A stretch of DNA of 64,000 nt from Lentzea californiensis (GTDB lineage Bacteria; Actinomycetota; Actinomycetes; Mycobacteriales; Pseudonocardiaceae). The stretch lies in the NCBI RefSeq assembly GCF_024648825.1, contig NZ_JANBBE010000001.1:992001-1056000 (forward strand), written 5' to 3'. Shown in pieces: positions 1 to 9,363 of this stretch. The notes under the pieces were generated by a model. It saw nothing but the letters and a program-made list of their open reading frames with translations, had not been told where the DNA came from and ran no database searches. The position numbers were made by a program, and so were the translations under genes. Positions within the stretch are counted from its first letter, which is position 1, and each line of letters begins with the position of its first letter.

Positions 1-243
1 CTGCGTCTCACCTGTGTCGTAGACGGCGACGATCGCCGGGTGGTTCAGGGCGGCGGAGTTCTGCGCCTCACGCCGGAATCGTTCCTGGAACTGGGAGTCA
101 CGGGCGAGGTCGGCCCTCAGCACCTTGATCGCCACGTCTCTGCCGAGGCGGACGTCCCGCCCCTTGTGGACCTCGGACATGCCGCCGTACCCGAGAGTCT
201 CACCCAGTTCGTAGCGGTTTGAGAGCAGTCGCGGAGTGCTCAT
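1..243 (-). CDS. pknB: Ser/Thr protein kinase PknB, N-terminal fragment cut by window edge
   Basis: Only about the first 80 residues are inside the window. The ATG is at 243 on the minus strand. The fragment shows the start of a kinase N-lobe: a glycine-rich loop (GETLGYGGMSEV) and the VAIK lysine strand. In actinobacteria PknB is the membrane kinase with PASTA repeats that senses peptidoglycan fragments. Assignment to PknB rather than another kinase rests on its place downstream of pknA, pbpA and rodA, the order known in mycobacteria. The PASTA part cannot be seen here. Confidence 0.85.
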   Translation of the reverse strand, partial: MSTPRLLSNRYELGETLGYGGMSEVHKGRDVRLGRDVAIKVLRADLARDSQFQERFRREAQNSAALNHPAIVAVYDTGETQ

Positions 244-298
244 CGGTGCTTCGTCCCGCTCCTCGTCGACGGTGTTCCGAACTCGGTTCTGGTCTTGC

Positions 299-1804
299 TC
301 ATGGCGCGCACGTCACCTTCACCTGCGAGCCGACCGGCACCTCGCCTGTAGGCGCGATGGCGGTGACCCGGCACTTCTTCAAGTCGCCCGGAGCTGTGCC
401 CTGCGCGCTTTGCACTTGCGGCTCCAGGCCGTGGTCGATCAGGTCGATGCTGACCGCGTCGCCGGAACGACCGATGTAGTCGTCCTCGTTGATCCGCATC
501 GGCTGACTGCCCGGTATCCGGTCAGCGGAGTCGGGCTTTGCCTGACCGCTCGCCGGGGCGTTCGGGTTCGCCGTGCTGGACGTCGTCGGCCGGCCGCCTT
601 GCCCGGTGCCGCCATTGTCCTTGATGGTCAGCTTCCACAGAACTACCACGCCGACCACCAGCAGCACAGCCACCAGGAAAGCGACCATAACCCAGGCGAC
701 GGTCCGGTTTCTCGCCGCCGGTGTCGGCATGGGGGTGAACGTTCCGGTCTGGTGCGCCTGCTGCATCCCGGTCTGGTGCGCGGGCTGCATAGTCGGATGG
801 GTACCGGGACGGTGCTGTCCTCCGGGGTGGTGCGCCATCTGCGGTGGAATCGACAGCGGCTGTGACACCTGCGGCGGAGGCGGAGGCTGTGGTGCCTGCA
901 CGATCTGCTGCTGCTGCTGCTGCTGCGGAATCACCTGGGGCATCGTGAACCCGGACGGCGTCGGCAGCGGCTGGCCCACCCGCACCGCGCTGACGGCGGC
1001 GGCGAACTCCCCGCCGGTCCGGTAGCGCTGCCTCGGGTCCTTCACCAGCGTGGCCTCGATCAACGCCCGCGCACCCGGCGGGACGTCCGGCGGCAACGGC
1101 GGCGCGATGTCGCGGATGTGCATCATCGCGACCGTCACCGCGTTGTCCGAGAGGAACGGCCGATGACCGGCCATGCACTCGTAACCACACACTGCCAACG
1201 AGTAAACGTCGCTCGCCGGTTCGGCCTCGCCGCCAAGTGCCTGCTCAGGGGCGATGTAGTGAGCGGTGCCCATCACCATGCCGGACCGCGTCACGGGTGC
1301 CGCGTCCACGGCCTTCGCGATGCCGAAGTCGGTGATCTTCACCTTCCCCGACGGCGTGACCATGATGTTGCCGGGCTTCACGTCGCGGTGCACGAGCCCG
1401 CGTTCGTGGGCCGCCTGCAACGCGTTCCCGGTCTGTTCCAGCAGGTCGAGCGTCACGTCGGCGGTCAGCCGGCCCCGGGAGATGATCGTCGCGAGCGGTT
1501 CGCCCTCGACGAGTTCCATCACCAGGTACGCCGTGTCCTCCGGCCCGTCCGCGACCGACGCGGTCTCGCCGTAGTCGTGCACCGACGCGATGCCGGGGTG
1601 GTTGAGCGACGCGGTCATCCGCGCCTCGACGCGGAACCGGTGCAGGAACTCGGGATCTCCGGAGAGCTCCGCCTTGAGCACCTTCACCGCGACACGGCGG
1701 TCGAGCCTGTCGTCCGCCGCTTCCCAGACCTCGCCCATGCCACCGACCGCTATCCGCCTGCTCAGGCGGTAGCGGTCGGCGAGGAGCTGGCCCTTGGTCA
1801 GCAT
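299..1804 (-). CDS. pknA: Ser/Thr protein kinase PknA with C-terminal PASTA-like domain
   Basis: Kinase of 501 residues. The N-terminal domain has the glycine-rich loop, invariant Lys41 (VAVKVLK), catalytic HRD (Asp141) and DFG (Asp159). A Gln/Pro-rich linker with a seven-Gln run follows, then one membrane segment and an extracellular tail. The tail ends in a segment resembling one PASTA unit (GLEPQVQS, then [13 protein letters not shown]). Mycobacterial PknA is shorter, about 430 residues, and is described without PASTA, so this tail is notable. The ATG at 1804 overlaps the pbpA stop (ATGA), implying translational coupling. Expected role: phosphorylation of cell-shape and division proteins. 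Confidence 0.93.
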   Translation of the reverse strand: MLTKGQLLADRYRLSRRIAVGGMGEVWEAADDRLDRRVAVKVLKAELSGDPEFLHRFRVEARMTASLNHPGIASVHDYGETASVADGPEDTAYLVMELVEGEPLATIISRGRLTADVTLDLLEQTGNALQAAHERGLVHRDVKPGNIMVTPSGKVKITDFGIAKAVDAAPVTRSGMVMGTAHYIAPEQALGGEAEPASDVYSLAVCGYECMAGHRPFLSDNAVTVAMMHIRDIAPPLPPDVPPGARALIEATLVKDPRQRYRTGGEFAAAVSAVRVGQPLPTPSGFTMPQVIPQQQQQQQIVQAPQPPPPPQVSQPLSIPPQMAHHPGGQHRPGTHPTMQPAHQTGMQQAHQTGTFTPMPTPAARNRTVAWVMVAFLVAVLLVVGVVVLWKLTIKDNGGTGQGGRPTTSSTANPNAPASGQAKPDSADRIPGSQPMRINEDDYIGRSGDAVSIDLIDHGLEPQVQSAQGTAPGDLKKCRVTAIAPTGEVPVGSQVKVTCAP

Positions 1805-3276
1805 CAGCGGCCTGCCAGGTACGCGTTCATCACGGCGCGCCCGATCGGAGCGGCGACCTTGCCACCGGTGGCGCCCAGCCCGCGGTCGCCACCGTCCTCC
1901 ACGATGACCGCGATCGCGATCTCCGGCTTCTGGGCCGGCGCGAACGCGATGTACCAGGCGTGCGGGTTGAACTTCGTCACGTCGGAACCGTGCTCGGCGG
2001 TGCCGGTCTTCGACGCTACCTGCACGTTCTGCAGGCGGCCCTCGCCACCGGTGTTGACCTCCGACTGGATCATCATGTCGCGCAGGGCGTTGGCGTTGGC
2101 CGTGCTCATCGCGGTCTCGACCTGGTCCGGCTCGGTGTCGTCGATCGACTTCAGGTCCGGGCCGAGGATCTTCGACACCAGGTACGGCTGCATGCGCTTG
2201 CCGTTGTTCGCGATCGTCGCCGCGATCACCGCGTTCTCCAGCGGGGTGATCTGCACGTCGCGCTGGCCGATGCCGGTCTGGTAGAGCGCCGCGTCGTCCG
2301 GGATCGGACCGAGCGTCGAGGTCTCGACGACCAGCGGCACCGTGAGGTCCGGGTCGTTGAAGCCGAACTTCTCGGCCTGGCGGCGCAACTTGTTCGCGCC
2401 GAGCTGGCCCGCCATCTCGCCGAACGCCGTGTTGCACGACTTGGCGAGCGCGGTCTCCATCGACACCGTCTCGCCGGGGCCGCACGGGGTGCCGTTGAAG
2501 TTCGGCAACGGGGTCTGGCTGCCGGGCAGCGTGATCGAGCCCTTGGCGGTGTACTGCGTGTCCTTGTTCTTGCCGTCGGCCAGTGCCGCGGCGGCGACGA
2601 GGACCTTCAACGTCGAGCCGGCCGGGTACAGGGCCTGCGTCGCGCGGTTGACCAGCGGGTCGCCCGAGTCCTTGGCGGTGAGCTGCTTCCACGCCGCCGC
2701 CTGCTCGTTCACGTCGTGGCTCGCGAGCAGGTTCGGGTCGTAGGACGGCGTGCTCGCCATCGCGAGGATCTCGCCGGTGTCCGGCTTGATGGCGACGACC
2801 GAGCCGGTGAAACCCTTCGCCGTCAGCTGGTCGTACGCGGTCTGCTGCACCTTGGAGTTCAGGGTGAGCTGCACGTTGCCGCCGACCGGGTCACGACCGG
2901 TGATCAGCGCGGAGATGCGGCGCGTCAGCAGCCTGTCGTCCGAGCCGTTGAGCAGGTCGTTCTCGGCGCGCTCCATGCCGGAGGTGCCGTACGTGACGGA
3001 CAGGTAGCCGGTGACGGGCGCGTAGGCCTGACCGCTGTTGTAGGTGCGCAGGTACCGGAGACGGTCAGTCGTCTCCTTGACGTCCGCGATCACCGTGCCG
3101 TCGGCGACGGTGATGAGACCGCGTTTGCGGGCGTACTCGTCGAGCAGCACCCGGCGGTTGTAGGCGTTCTTGCGCCACTCGTCGGCGTTGATCACCTGGA
3201 CCCACGTGGCGTTGCCCAGCAGGAGCAGGATCATCACCATCATGGCCATGCCGACGCGGCGGAGCGGTGTGTTCAT
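1804..3276 (-). CDS. pbpA: Class B penicillin-binding protein PbpA (transpeptidase)
   Basis: Protein of 490 residues with an N-terminal membrane anchor (residues 9-22), a dimerisation-like domain and a transpeptidase domain. The catalytic motifs are SxxK (Ser221, PAGSTLK), SxN (Ser280-Cys-Asn) and KTG (Lys423). It crosslinks peptidoglycan outside the membrane as the partner of the SEDS polymerase encoded next to it. The ATG at 3276 overlaps the rodA stop by four bases and the gene's own stop overlaps pknA, so the block is one operon. The open frame extends upstream, but the ATG at 3276 opens directly onto the membrane anchor. Confidence 0.95.
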   Translation of the reverse strand: MNTPLRRVGMAMMVMILLLLGNATWVQVINADEWRKNAYNRRVLLDEYARKRGLITVADGTVIADVKETTDRLRYLRTYNSGQAYAPVTGYLSVTYGTSGMERAENDLLNGSDDRLLTRRISALITGRDPVGGNVQLTLNSKVQQTAYDQLTAKGFTGSVVAIKPDTGEILAMASTPSYDPNLLASHDVNEQAAAWKQLTAKDSGDPLVNRATQALYPAGSTLKVLVAAAALADGKNKDTQYTAKGSITLPGSQTPLPNFNGTPCGPGETVSMETALAKSCNTAFGEMAGQLGANKLRRQAEKFGFNDPDLTVPLVVETSTLGPIPDDAALYQTGIGQRDVQITPLENAVIAATIANNGKRMQPYLVSKILGPDLKSIDDTEPDQVETAMSTANANALRDMMIQSEVNTGGEGRLQNVQVASKTGTAEHGSDVTKFNPHAWYIAFAPAQKPEIAIAVIVEDGGDRGLGATGGKVAAPIGRAVMNAYLAGR

Positions 3277-4748
3277 TTGGGACGCTCCACCATCACAGTG
3301 TGCTGGTCGGCGATAGCCGGTTGTTGCGGTTTCGGCTTCGCGACCCGCTGCGGGGCCCGCGCCGCCGCAGAAATTCGCAGTAGCAACGCGACCAGGATGT
3401 AGTTCGCGAGAAGTGAGGAACCGCCGTAGGACAGGAACGGCGCGGTGATACCCGTCATCGGGATCAGCTTGGTGACGCCGCCGACGACGATGAAGACCTG
3501 GAAGCAGACCGCGAACGCGAGACCGCCGCCCAGGAGCTTGCCGAAGCTGTCGCGCACCGAGATGGCGCCGCGCAGGCCGCGCAACGCGAAGACCATGTAG
3601 ACCAGCAGCAGCGCCGCGAAGCCGACGAACCCGAGCTCCTCGCCGATCACGGCGGTGATGAAGTCGGTGTTCGCCTCGGGGATCATCTCCGGCCGACCGG
3701 CGCCGAGACCGGCACCGCCGATGCCGCCGGTCGCGAGACCGAACAGCGACTGCGAGATCTGGTACCCGCCGCCGATCATGTCGTAGCGGGCGATCGGGTC
3801 CTGCCAGTTCGCGACGCGCTGCTGCACGTGGTTGAAGAGCTTCCACGCGATGACGGCGCCGCCGGCGAACAGGCCGAGACCGAGCACGACCCACGCCGCC
3901 CGTTCGGTGGCGATGTAGAGCAGCACGAGCACGATGCCGAAGAACAGCAGTGAGGAACCGAGGTCCTTCTGCAGCACCATGACCGCGACCGTGACGCCCC
4001 AGGCCGCGAACAGCGGGCCCAGGTCGCGGGCGCGGGGCAGGTCCATGCCGAGGAACCGGCGCCCCGCCACCGTGAAGAGGTCCCGCTTCGACACGAGGAA
4101 CGCGGCGAAGAAGACCATCAGCAGGATCTTGGCGAACTCACCCGGCTGCAGCGACAGCGGTCCGATGCGCAGCCAGATCTTCGCGCCGTTGATCGTCGGC
4201 GCGATGAAGCCGGGCAGCACACCGGGGAGCAGCAGCGCGACCAGTCCGACGAGGCCGAACGTGTAGCCGAAGCGCGCGAGCATCCGGTGGTCCGGCAGGA
4301 ACTTCAACGTGGCCGCGAACATCAGCAACCCGATGCCGGTCCAGATGACCTGCTTGAACGCCACCGGGTCCCACGTGGAGCCGTCCGGGAAGACGGTGCC
4401 CTCCAGGGCCAGGTCGATCCGGTGGATGACCACCAGTCCGAGCCCGTTGAGCAGTGCGACGCACGGCAGGATCGCCGGGTCGGCATAAGGCGCCCACCTG
4501 CGCACGGCGAGGTGGGCGCAAGCGAAGAGTCCGAGGTACGCGAGACCGAGGTAGAGGATCCTCAGGCTCAGCGAGCGTTCCTGGTTCAGTTCGACCAGGA
4601 TCAGCGCCAGCGTCACGAGACCGGCGGCGAACGACAGCATCACCAGTTCGGTGCCGCGTCGCGTCGGCGCCTTCAGCCCCGGCGACGTGTTGGTCGCCGC
4701 CGACGCGCCTGGTGAACCTTCCCCGGCGGGGACGGGCGAGCCCATCAA
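3273..4748 (-). CDS. rodA: SEDS-family peptidoglycan glycosyltransferase RodA/FtsW
   Basis: Multi-spanning membrane protein of about 490 residues with the SEDS pattern. The C-terminal half holds the conserved loop with GEELGFVG and the SYGGSSLLANY signature before the last helix. SEDS proteins polymerise glycan strands from lipid II and pair with a class B PBP, here PbpA. The start is either TTG at 4748, directly after the pstP stop, or ATG at 4745; the two differ by one residue. The C-terminal cytoplasmic tail is Pro/Gln-rich. Confidence 0.93.
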   Translation of the reverse strand: MMGSPVPAGEGSPGASAATNTSPGLKAPTRRGTELVMLSFAAGLVTLALILVELNQERSLSLRILYLGLAYLGLFACAHLAVRRWAPYADPAILPCVALLNGLGLVVIHRIDLALEGTVFPDGSTWDPVAFKQVIWTGIGLLMFAATLKFLPDHRMLARFGYTFGLVGLVALLLPGVLPGFIAPTINGAKIWLRIGPLSLQPGEFAKILLMVFFAAFLVSKRDLFTVAGRRFLGMDLPRARDLGPLFAAWGVTVAVMVLQKDLGSSLLFFGIVLVLLYIATERAAWVVLGLGLFAGGAVIAWKLFNHVQQRVANWQDPIARYDMIGGGYQISQSLFGLATGGIGGAGLGAGRPEMIPEANTDFITAVIGEELGFVGFAALLLVYMVFALRGLRGAISVRDSFGKLLGGGLAFAVCFQVFIVVGGVTKLIPMTGITAPFLSYGGSSLLANYILVALLLRISAAARAPQRVAKPKPQQPAIADQHTVMVERPK

Positions 4749-6170
4749 CTACGGACCCTCCCGGCATTCCACACCCGGCTTTTGCTGGGAGGGGGTGAGC
4801 GAAGGCTCGGTGGAACCGGTCTCCGGGTTCGGAGAGCCGTTGGCGGGCGGCGTGCTCGGCGTGCTGGACGGAGTGCTCGGCGTCGTCGACGGCGTCGACG
4901 GCGCCGAGCTGGTCGACGAGGTGTCCTTGCACAGCGGCAGCATGTGCTCCGTGCGCAGCAACCGGACCGCGGCACGGGCGCCGTCGAGTCCGTTGTCGCT
5001 GCGGATGCCCGCGGTGATGGTCTTCCGGCCGGCTTCCTGCAGGTCGTTCAGTGTGATCGGAGTGCAGCCCGTGGATCCGGGCGGGCACGAGTCCTCGACC
5101 TTGGACGACAGCTTGAAGCCGAGCACCGAGCCGTTCAGGCCGCGGAAGATCGCGACCTGGCCGGTGTCGGTGGCACCGACGTAGAACTGGGTGTTGAGCC
5201 ACAGCTTGCCGCCGACCGCCACGACACCGGTCAGCAGGAGGAGCACGAAGATGATCGCGAACGCCTTGATGGCGTTGCGCTTCTTGCGCTTCGGGTCCTG
5301 CGGAGGTGGTGGCGGTGCGTCCATCCGCTGCGGCATCGGCGGGCGCTGCTGCGTGAGCGCGCTCGCCCGCGACGCCGCGGAGTCGGGCGGGGTGTTGTGC
5401 TCCTCGCTGCCGTCGCCGGCCGCGCCACCGAGGATCGGGTAGTCGTCGCCGAAGTCGACGTCCTGGACGTCCGCCACGATCACCGTGACGTTGTCGGGGC
5501 CGCCGCCCTTGAGCGCGAGCTCGATCATCCGGTCCGCGCAGGCCTGCGGGTCGGGGATGCGGATCGCCTCGTCGAGCGTCTCCAGGGTCACGACGCCGGA
5601 AAGACCGTCCGAACAGAGCAGGAACCGGTCGCCGACGCGCGCTTCGCGCACCGTGAGGCTGGGCTCGAAGTCGTGCCCGGTGAGTGCGCGCAGCAGCAAC
5701 GAGCGTTGCGGGTGCGTGGCGGCCTCGTCCGGGGTGATCCGGCCCTCGTCGATCAACGACTGGACGAACGTGTCGTCGTGCGTGATCTGCGCGAAGGAGC
5801 CCTCCCTCAGGAGGTAAGCGCGCGAGTCGCCGATGTGCACGAGTCCGAGCCGGTTGCCCGCGAACAGGATGGCCGTGAGCGTGGTGCCCATGCCCTCCAG
5901 GTCCGGGTCGCTCGTCACGAGCTCGGAGATGGCGCCGTTGCCACTCGCGACCGCGTCGCGCAGCTTGCCGAGGAGGTCGTCGCCGGGCTCGTCGTCGTCG
6001 ACGTGCGCCAGCGAGGCGATGACCACCTTGCTCGCGACTTCACCGGCGGCGTGGCCACCCATGCCGTCGGCCACTGCGAGCAGGCGGGGACCCGCGTACA
6101 CGGAGTCCTGGTTGTTGGCGCGAACCAGGCCCCTGTCGCTGCGGGCCGCGTATCGAAGAACCAAGGTCAT
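4749..6170 (-). CDS. pstP: PP2C-family Ser/Thr phosphatase PstP
   Basis: Protein of 473 residues. The N-terminal 235 residues carry PP2C metal-binding motifs (NQDSVY, ADGMGGHAAGE, HIGDSRAYLL, CSDGLSG, DNVTVIV). A Pro-rich basic linker, one membrane helix near residue 300 and an extracellular part follow, ending in a long Ser/Thr/Pro tail of TPS-type repeats. In relatives PstP reverses PknA/PknB phosphorylation. The tail is low complexity, so its length may vary between strains. The start overlaps the fhaB stop by four bases (ATGA). Confidence 0.94.
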   Translation of the reverse strand: MTLVLRYAARSDRGLVRANNQDSVYAGPRLLAVADGMGGHAAGEVASKVVIASLAHVDDDEPGDDLLGKLRDAVASGNGAISELVTSDPDLEGMGTTLTAILFAGNRLGLVHIGDSRAYLLREGSFAQITHDDTFVQSLIDEGRITPDEAATHPQRSLLLRALTGHDFEPSLTVREARVGDRFLLCSDGLSGVVTLETLDEAIRIPDPQACADRMIELALKGGGPDNVTVIVADVQDVDFGDDYPILGGAAGDGSEEHNTPPDSAASRASALTQQRPPMPQRMDAPPPPPQDPKRKKRNAIKAFAIIFVLLLLTGVVAVGGKLWLNTQFYVGATDTGQVAIFRGLNGSVLGFKLSSKVEDSCPPGSTGCTPITLNDLQEAGRKTITAGIRSDNGLDGARAAVRLLRTEHMLPLCKDTSSTSSAPSTPSTTPSTPSSTPSTPPANGSPNPETGSTEPSLTPSQQKPGVECREGP

Positions 6171-6628
6171 GAGCGCAGCTCGATCACCGTTTTGCCAATG
6201 CGGATCGGGGTGCCGAGAGGTACGCGCAGGGGTGCGGTGACCTTGGCTCGGTCTAGGTAGGTGCCGTTCGTGGAACCGAGGTCCTCCACGTACCAGTCGG
6301 TACCGCGCATGGACAGCCGCGCGTGCCTGGTCGACGCGAAGTCGTCGTCCAGCACGAGGGTGGAGTCGTCAGCGCGGCCGATCAGGATCGGCCTGCCGTC
6401 GAGCGAGATGCGGGTGCCTGTGAGCGCCCCGTGGGTGACCACGAGTTGCCGAGGTGCCTTGCTTCCCCTCGCCGACTTCTCGGACCTCCGGAATCCGGGC
6501 AGACCTGATGCCCGGAGCCCTGAGGCTGCGTAAAGATCAGAGCGGACCACACGTAGGGCGGCCAGCACAAAGAGCCAGAGGAGCACGAGAAAGCCCGCTC
6601 TGGTCAGCTGCATCACCAGCTCTGGCAC
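6167..6628 (-). CDS. fhaB: FHA-domain protein FhaB (FipA type)
   Basis: Protein of 153 residues with an N-terminal membrane segment (about residues 8-28) and a C-terminal FHA domain (GRADDS, then TRHARL and [11 protein letters not shown]). FHA domains bind phosphothreonine and connect PknA/PknB with cell-wall partners. The GTG at 6628 gives an N-terminus (MPELVMQLTRAG) like known FhaB proteins and has GGAG about ten bases upstream; an ATG at 6613 is the alternative. It overlaps pstP by four bases. Confidence 0.92.
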   Translation of the reverse strand: MPELVMQLTRAGFLVLLWLFVLAALRVVRSDLYAASGLRASGLPGFRRSEKSARGSKAPRQLVVTHGALTGTRISLDGRPILIGRADDSTLVLDDDFASTRHARLSMRGTDWYVEDLGSTNGTYLDRAKVTAPLRVPLGTPIRIGKTVIELRS

Positions 6629-6679
6629 CGGTTGTAACCGCTCCTGCCTTGAGTTGCTTACCGACGCCCGTATCGACCT

Positions 6680-7936
6680 CTAGCCCGCGGTGCGGAAGAC
6701 CAGTGACGAGTGGCCGATGCGGACGACGTCGCCCTCCGCGAGCTGCCAAGTCTGCACTGGCGTGCCGTTCACCGTGGTGCCGTTTGTCGAACCGAGATCA
6801 GCGAGCATCGCATTCTGCCCGTCCCACGAGATTTCCAGGTGGCGCCTGGAGACTCCGGTGTCCGGGAGGCGGAAGTCGGCTTCCTGCCCACGACCTACGA
6901 CGTTTCCACCCTGCTTCAGGTTGTACGTCCGGTTGGATCCGTCGTCGAGGTGCAGCGTCGCGTTGAGCTGACGGTTCGCGCCCTGGGTGGCCGGCGGGGC
7001 GTATCCGCCCTGGTTGTAGCCCTGGTCGTAGCCGCCCTGCTGGCCGTAGCCCTGCTGCTGGCCGTAACCCTGGTCATAACCGCCGGCGGGCTGCTGGCCG
7101 TAGCCCTGGTCGTAACCGCCGCCCTGCTGGCCGCCGGCGTAACCCTGGTCGTAGCCCTGCTGGCCGTAGCCCTGCTGCTGGCCGTAACCCGCCGGGTCCT
7201 GGCCGTAGCCCTGCTGCTGGCCGCCGCCGTAGCCCTGGTCGTAGCCCTGCTGCTGGCCGTAACCCTGGTCGTAGCCGGTGGCGGGCTGCTGGCCGTAGCC
7301 CTGGTCGTAGCCCTGCTGCTGGCCGTAACCCTGCTGGCCGTAGGCCGGGTCCTGTCCTGGTTGGCCATAACCCTGCTGCTGGCCGTAACCCTGCTGGTCA
7401 TAGCCCTGCTGCTGGTCGTAGCCCTGCTGGCCGTAGCCGCCCTGACCATAAGGGTCCTGGGCGGGCTGGCCCTGTCCTTGTCCGTAGCCGGGAGGCTGGC
7501 TCATGGGTCGGTCTCCTGCGGTGCGAGGTGGTGCTGACCGTCGGCTGGCCGCTTTCACGTCGGGGTCGACGGACGAGCTGGTTCGGAACTGTCCGGTGTG
7601 CAGCGCCTCGGAGCGCTCCAGGGAGACTACGACGTCACCATAGGTATCCCATCCGGACTCGGCCAGGTGCTCTCGCAGGCCCTCTGCGAGAAGCTGTGTG
7701 ATGCGTAGTTCATCCTGCTCGTCGCCCGCAAGTCGTTCGTGGTCCTGAGGCCCGAGCAGCACCTTGTAGTGGTTGGGGGCTAGCAGTCTGCCACCCGCGA
7801 GCTCGCGGATGTTGCTGTCACCCTCCCGATGCAGTGCCTGTGCCACCTCTTGGGGCACGACGCTGCCGCCGAACACGCGCGCGAAGGTGTTGCCGACCAG
7901 ACCCTCGAGCTTGCGCTCGAAGCGTTGCAGGCCCAT
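6680..7936 (-). CDS. fhaA: FHA-domain protein FhaA with Gly/Gln/Tyr-rich linker
   Basis: Protein of 418 residues. Residues 1-125 match the N-terminal DUF3662 domain of FhaA (begins [15 protein letters not shown]). A low-complexity linker of about 190 residues built from GYGQQ and GYDQ units comes next. The C-terminal FHA domain has [18 protein letters not shown] and DLGSTNGT. In mycobacteria FhaA binds phosphorylated MviN and regulates lipid II supply. It is the promoter-proximal gene of the minus-strand operon. The linker resembles prion-like or phase-separating sequence, which is an inference from composition only. Confidence 0.94.
   Translation of the reverse strand: MGLQRFERKLEGLVGNTFARVFGGSVVPQEVAQALHREGDSNIRELAGGRLLAPNHYKVLLGPQDHERLAGDEQDELRITQLLAEGLREHLAESGWDTYGDVVVSLERSEALHTGQFRTSSSVDPDVKAASRRSAPPRTAGDRPMSQPPGYGQGQGQPAQDPYGQGGYGQQGYDQQQGYDQQGYGQQQGYGQPGQDPAYGQQGYGQQQGYDQGYGQQPATGYDQGYGQQQGYDQGYGGGQQQGYGQDPAGYGQQQGYGQQGYDQGYAGGQQGGGYDQGYGQQPAGGYDQGYGQQQGYGQQGGYDQGYNQGGYAPPATQGANRQLNATLHLDDGSNRTYNLKQGGNVVGRGQEADFRLPDTGVSRRHLEISWDGQNAMLADLGSTNGTTVNGTPVQTWQLAEGDVVRIGHSSLVFRTAG
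6995..7475. repeat. Degenerate short tandem repeat inside fhaA
   Basis: On the plus strand this stretch repeats units such as CCCTGGTCGTAACC and CCCTGCTGCTGGCCGTA dozens of times. They encode the Tyr-Gly-Gln linker of FhaA. The coding frame stays open throughout. Repeats of this kind are prone to slippage and copy-number change. Confidence 0.85.
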
Positions 7937-8063
7937 GTCGACTCCTTCCGTTCGTGCCGATCGGCCCGGGCTCCTGTGCCGATCGTATCCGGGTGCGACC
8001 AGCCCTACAGGGGGCGATTAGGAACCTGGTTTGGACGCGTGCTAGTGTTTCCAACGTCTCCAG

Positions 8064-8146
8064 GGGCAAGTGGCGGAATGGCAGACGCGCACGGTTCAGG
8101 TCCGTGTGTCCGAAAGGACGTGGGGGTTCAACTCCCCCCTTGCCCA
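8064..8146 (+). tRNA. tRNA-Leu, anticodon CAG
   Basis: An 83-base type II tRNA. The acceptor stem pairs GGGCAAG (8064-8070) with CTTGCCC (8139-8145). The anticodon stem CACGG/CCGTG encloses a loop with CAG at 8097-8099, a long variable arm follows, and the T loop reads GGTTCAACTC. CCA is not encoded. A tRNA-Leu beside fhaA is also present in M. tuberculosis, which supports old synteny. Confidence 0.96.
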
Positions 8147-8160
8147 TCGAAAGACAGATG

Positions 8161-8192
8161 GAACCCCCCTCGCGAAATCGCGAGGGGGGTTC
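8161..8192 (+). terminator. Terminator after tRNA-Leu
   Basis: A perfect inverted repeat with 15-base arms (8161-8175 and 8178-8192) lies 14 bases after the tRNA and is followed by TTTCGTT. It should end tRNA-Leu transcription before the next gene. Confidence 0.88.
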
Positions 8193-8261
8193 TTTCGTTG
8201 ATCGGCAGTATCGGATTCCTTGATCCAACAGGTGATGTCTGTCACTCGTTCGGGGGGCGCC

Positions 8262-9047
8262 ATGTGGGCGATAGCGGCTGCCGGCTTCGGCGCTGAACTC
8301 GAACTCGTCGAGGTTCCCCGGCCCACGCCGGGACCAGGTCAGCTCCTGGTCCGGCTGCTCGCGGCGAGCGTCAACCCGTTCGACCGCAAAGTCGTGAACG
8401 GGATGCTCCGCAGTTCCGCTCCTCACCAGTTCCCACTCGTTCCCGGAACTGATGGTGCGGGTGAGGTGGAAGGTTCCGGAGAGAGGATTTTCGGCACCTT
8501 CTTCCGCCGTCCCGTCGGCGGCGGAACATACGCCGAGTACGTCACAGTTCCGGCCGAGAACGCGTTGGCGCCGTTGCCGGAAGATCTGGATCCCGCCGTC
8601 GCCGCCGCATTGCCTACCGCGGGTATGACCGCTTTGCAGTTGGTCGAGTCACTCGGCACCGCGGAATCCGTGCTGATCGTCGGTGCCTCGGGCGGCGTGG
8701 GGTCGTTCGCCGTCCAGATCGCGCGTGCGGCGGGCAAGCGGGTCATCCCGATCGGGCGCGGCGACTCCCTCGTGGAGGCCGACGCGCTCATCGACCTCGT
8801 GAGCGCCGACCGTTCGTCGTTCGAGTCGAACGCGCGCTACGCGCCGCTGGCGTTCAACACCAACTACGTTTCCGCTGATCCGGGGCAGAACTTCGGCCTG
8901 AAGGGGTCGCGGGAGACGTTGGTGCGACTGGCGTCCATGGTGCGGTCGGGTGACCTGGAAGTACCGATCGGCCGACGCGTGCCGTTGCGCGAGGCGACCG
9001 ACGTTTTCGCAGGTCACGGGCCCGGCAAGACAGTGATCATCATGTAG
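8262..9047 (+). CDS. NADP-dependent quinone-oxidoreductase-like MDR enzyme, shortened
   Basis: The protein has the N-terminal GroES-like fold of the medium-chain dehydrogenase/reductase family (PRPTPGPGQLLVRL, then NPFDRKV) and a nucleotide-binding loop (GASGGVGSFAVQIARAAG). No structural zinc cysteines are present, as in the quinone oxidoreductase branch. The start at ATG 8262 gives a canonical N-terminus and has a G-run upstream; ATG 8235 is an alternative. At 261 residues it is about 40-50 shorter than typical relatives. The missing part lies after the Rossmann loop, where the usual beta-strand and helix region is compressed. Confidence 0.8.
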   Translation: MWAIAAAGFGAELELVEVPRPTPGPGQLLVRLLAASVNPFDRKVVNGMLRSSAPHQFPLVPGTDGAGEVEGSGERIFGTFFRRPVGGGTYAEYVTVPAENALAPLPEDLDPAVAAALPTAGMTALQLVESLGTAESVLIVGASGGVGSFAVQIARAAGKRVIPIGRGDSLVEADALIDLVSADRSSFESNARYAPLAFNTNYVSADPGQNFGLKGSRETLVRLASMVRSGDLEVPIGRRVPLREATDVFAGHGPGKTVIIM

Positions 9048-9363
9048 GTGGTCGTTCTGGCGCGGTGAACGGTCGGCGGACGGCGACCGGTGCCGCTGAC
9101 CGGCGTTTTGCCCACACGCCTGGCGCGCACACCCTGAGCAGCCTTTTTGGCGCGTCCATCCGGATTAACGTCACCCAGACGGCAGCACAGCAGGACCGAA
9201 CTCCCCTCGCCACTCCTCGACCGGTCACCGACCGGTCGGCGCCGTCGATCGCAGGGGGTCCTGTGACCTGGGGGCGGGCCGCGCGCTTCCTGCTAATTCT
9301 TATGCCAGAGCACGAGTCGAAACGCGGCGGATCTCCCGCCGCGGGTGACGAGGAGGCACTGGC
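9048..9363. other. Intergenic gap, no convincing gene
   Basis: This 316-base stretch holds no gene I can support. A plus-strand frame of 100 codons (9065-9367) is open and ends by overlapping the next start, but its composition is not protein-like. It contains two GACCGGTC palindromes, listed separately. Confidence 0.5.
9219..9237. promoter_or_regulatory. Paired GACCGGTC palindromes, possible operator
   Basis: Two identical 8-bp palindromes (9219-9226 and 9230-9237) have centres exactly 11 bp apart, one turn of the helix, upstream of the gene at 9364. This is the geometry of a repressor binding two adjacent sites. No regulator is assigned. Confidence 0.35.

Noticed and set aside
906..926. 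CTG/CAG triplet run in pknA as an expanded repeat
   Set aside because: Only seven Gln codons in a Pro/Gln-rich linker; normal for this protein type.
1960..3402. Long plus-strand open frame opposite pbpA
   Set aside because: It is antisense to a clear penicillin-binding protein gene and has Arg/Val/Gly composition of a high-GC shadow frame.
7000..7475. Plus-strand Leu/Val/Ala-rich frame opposite fhaA (6710-7537) as a membrane protein
   Set aside because: The apparent hydrophobic repeats are the complement of the Tyr-Gly-Gln codons of FhaA.
8064..8146. tRNA-Leu as a phage or ICE attachment site
   Set aside because: No integrase, no direct repeat of the tRNA 3' end, and the surrounding genes are conserved chromosomal ones.
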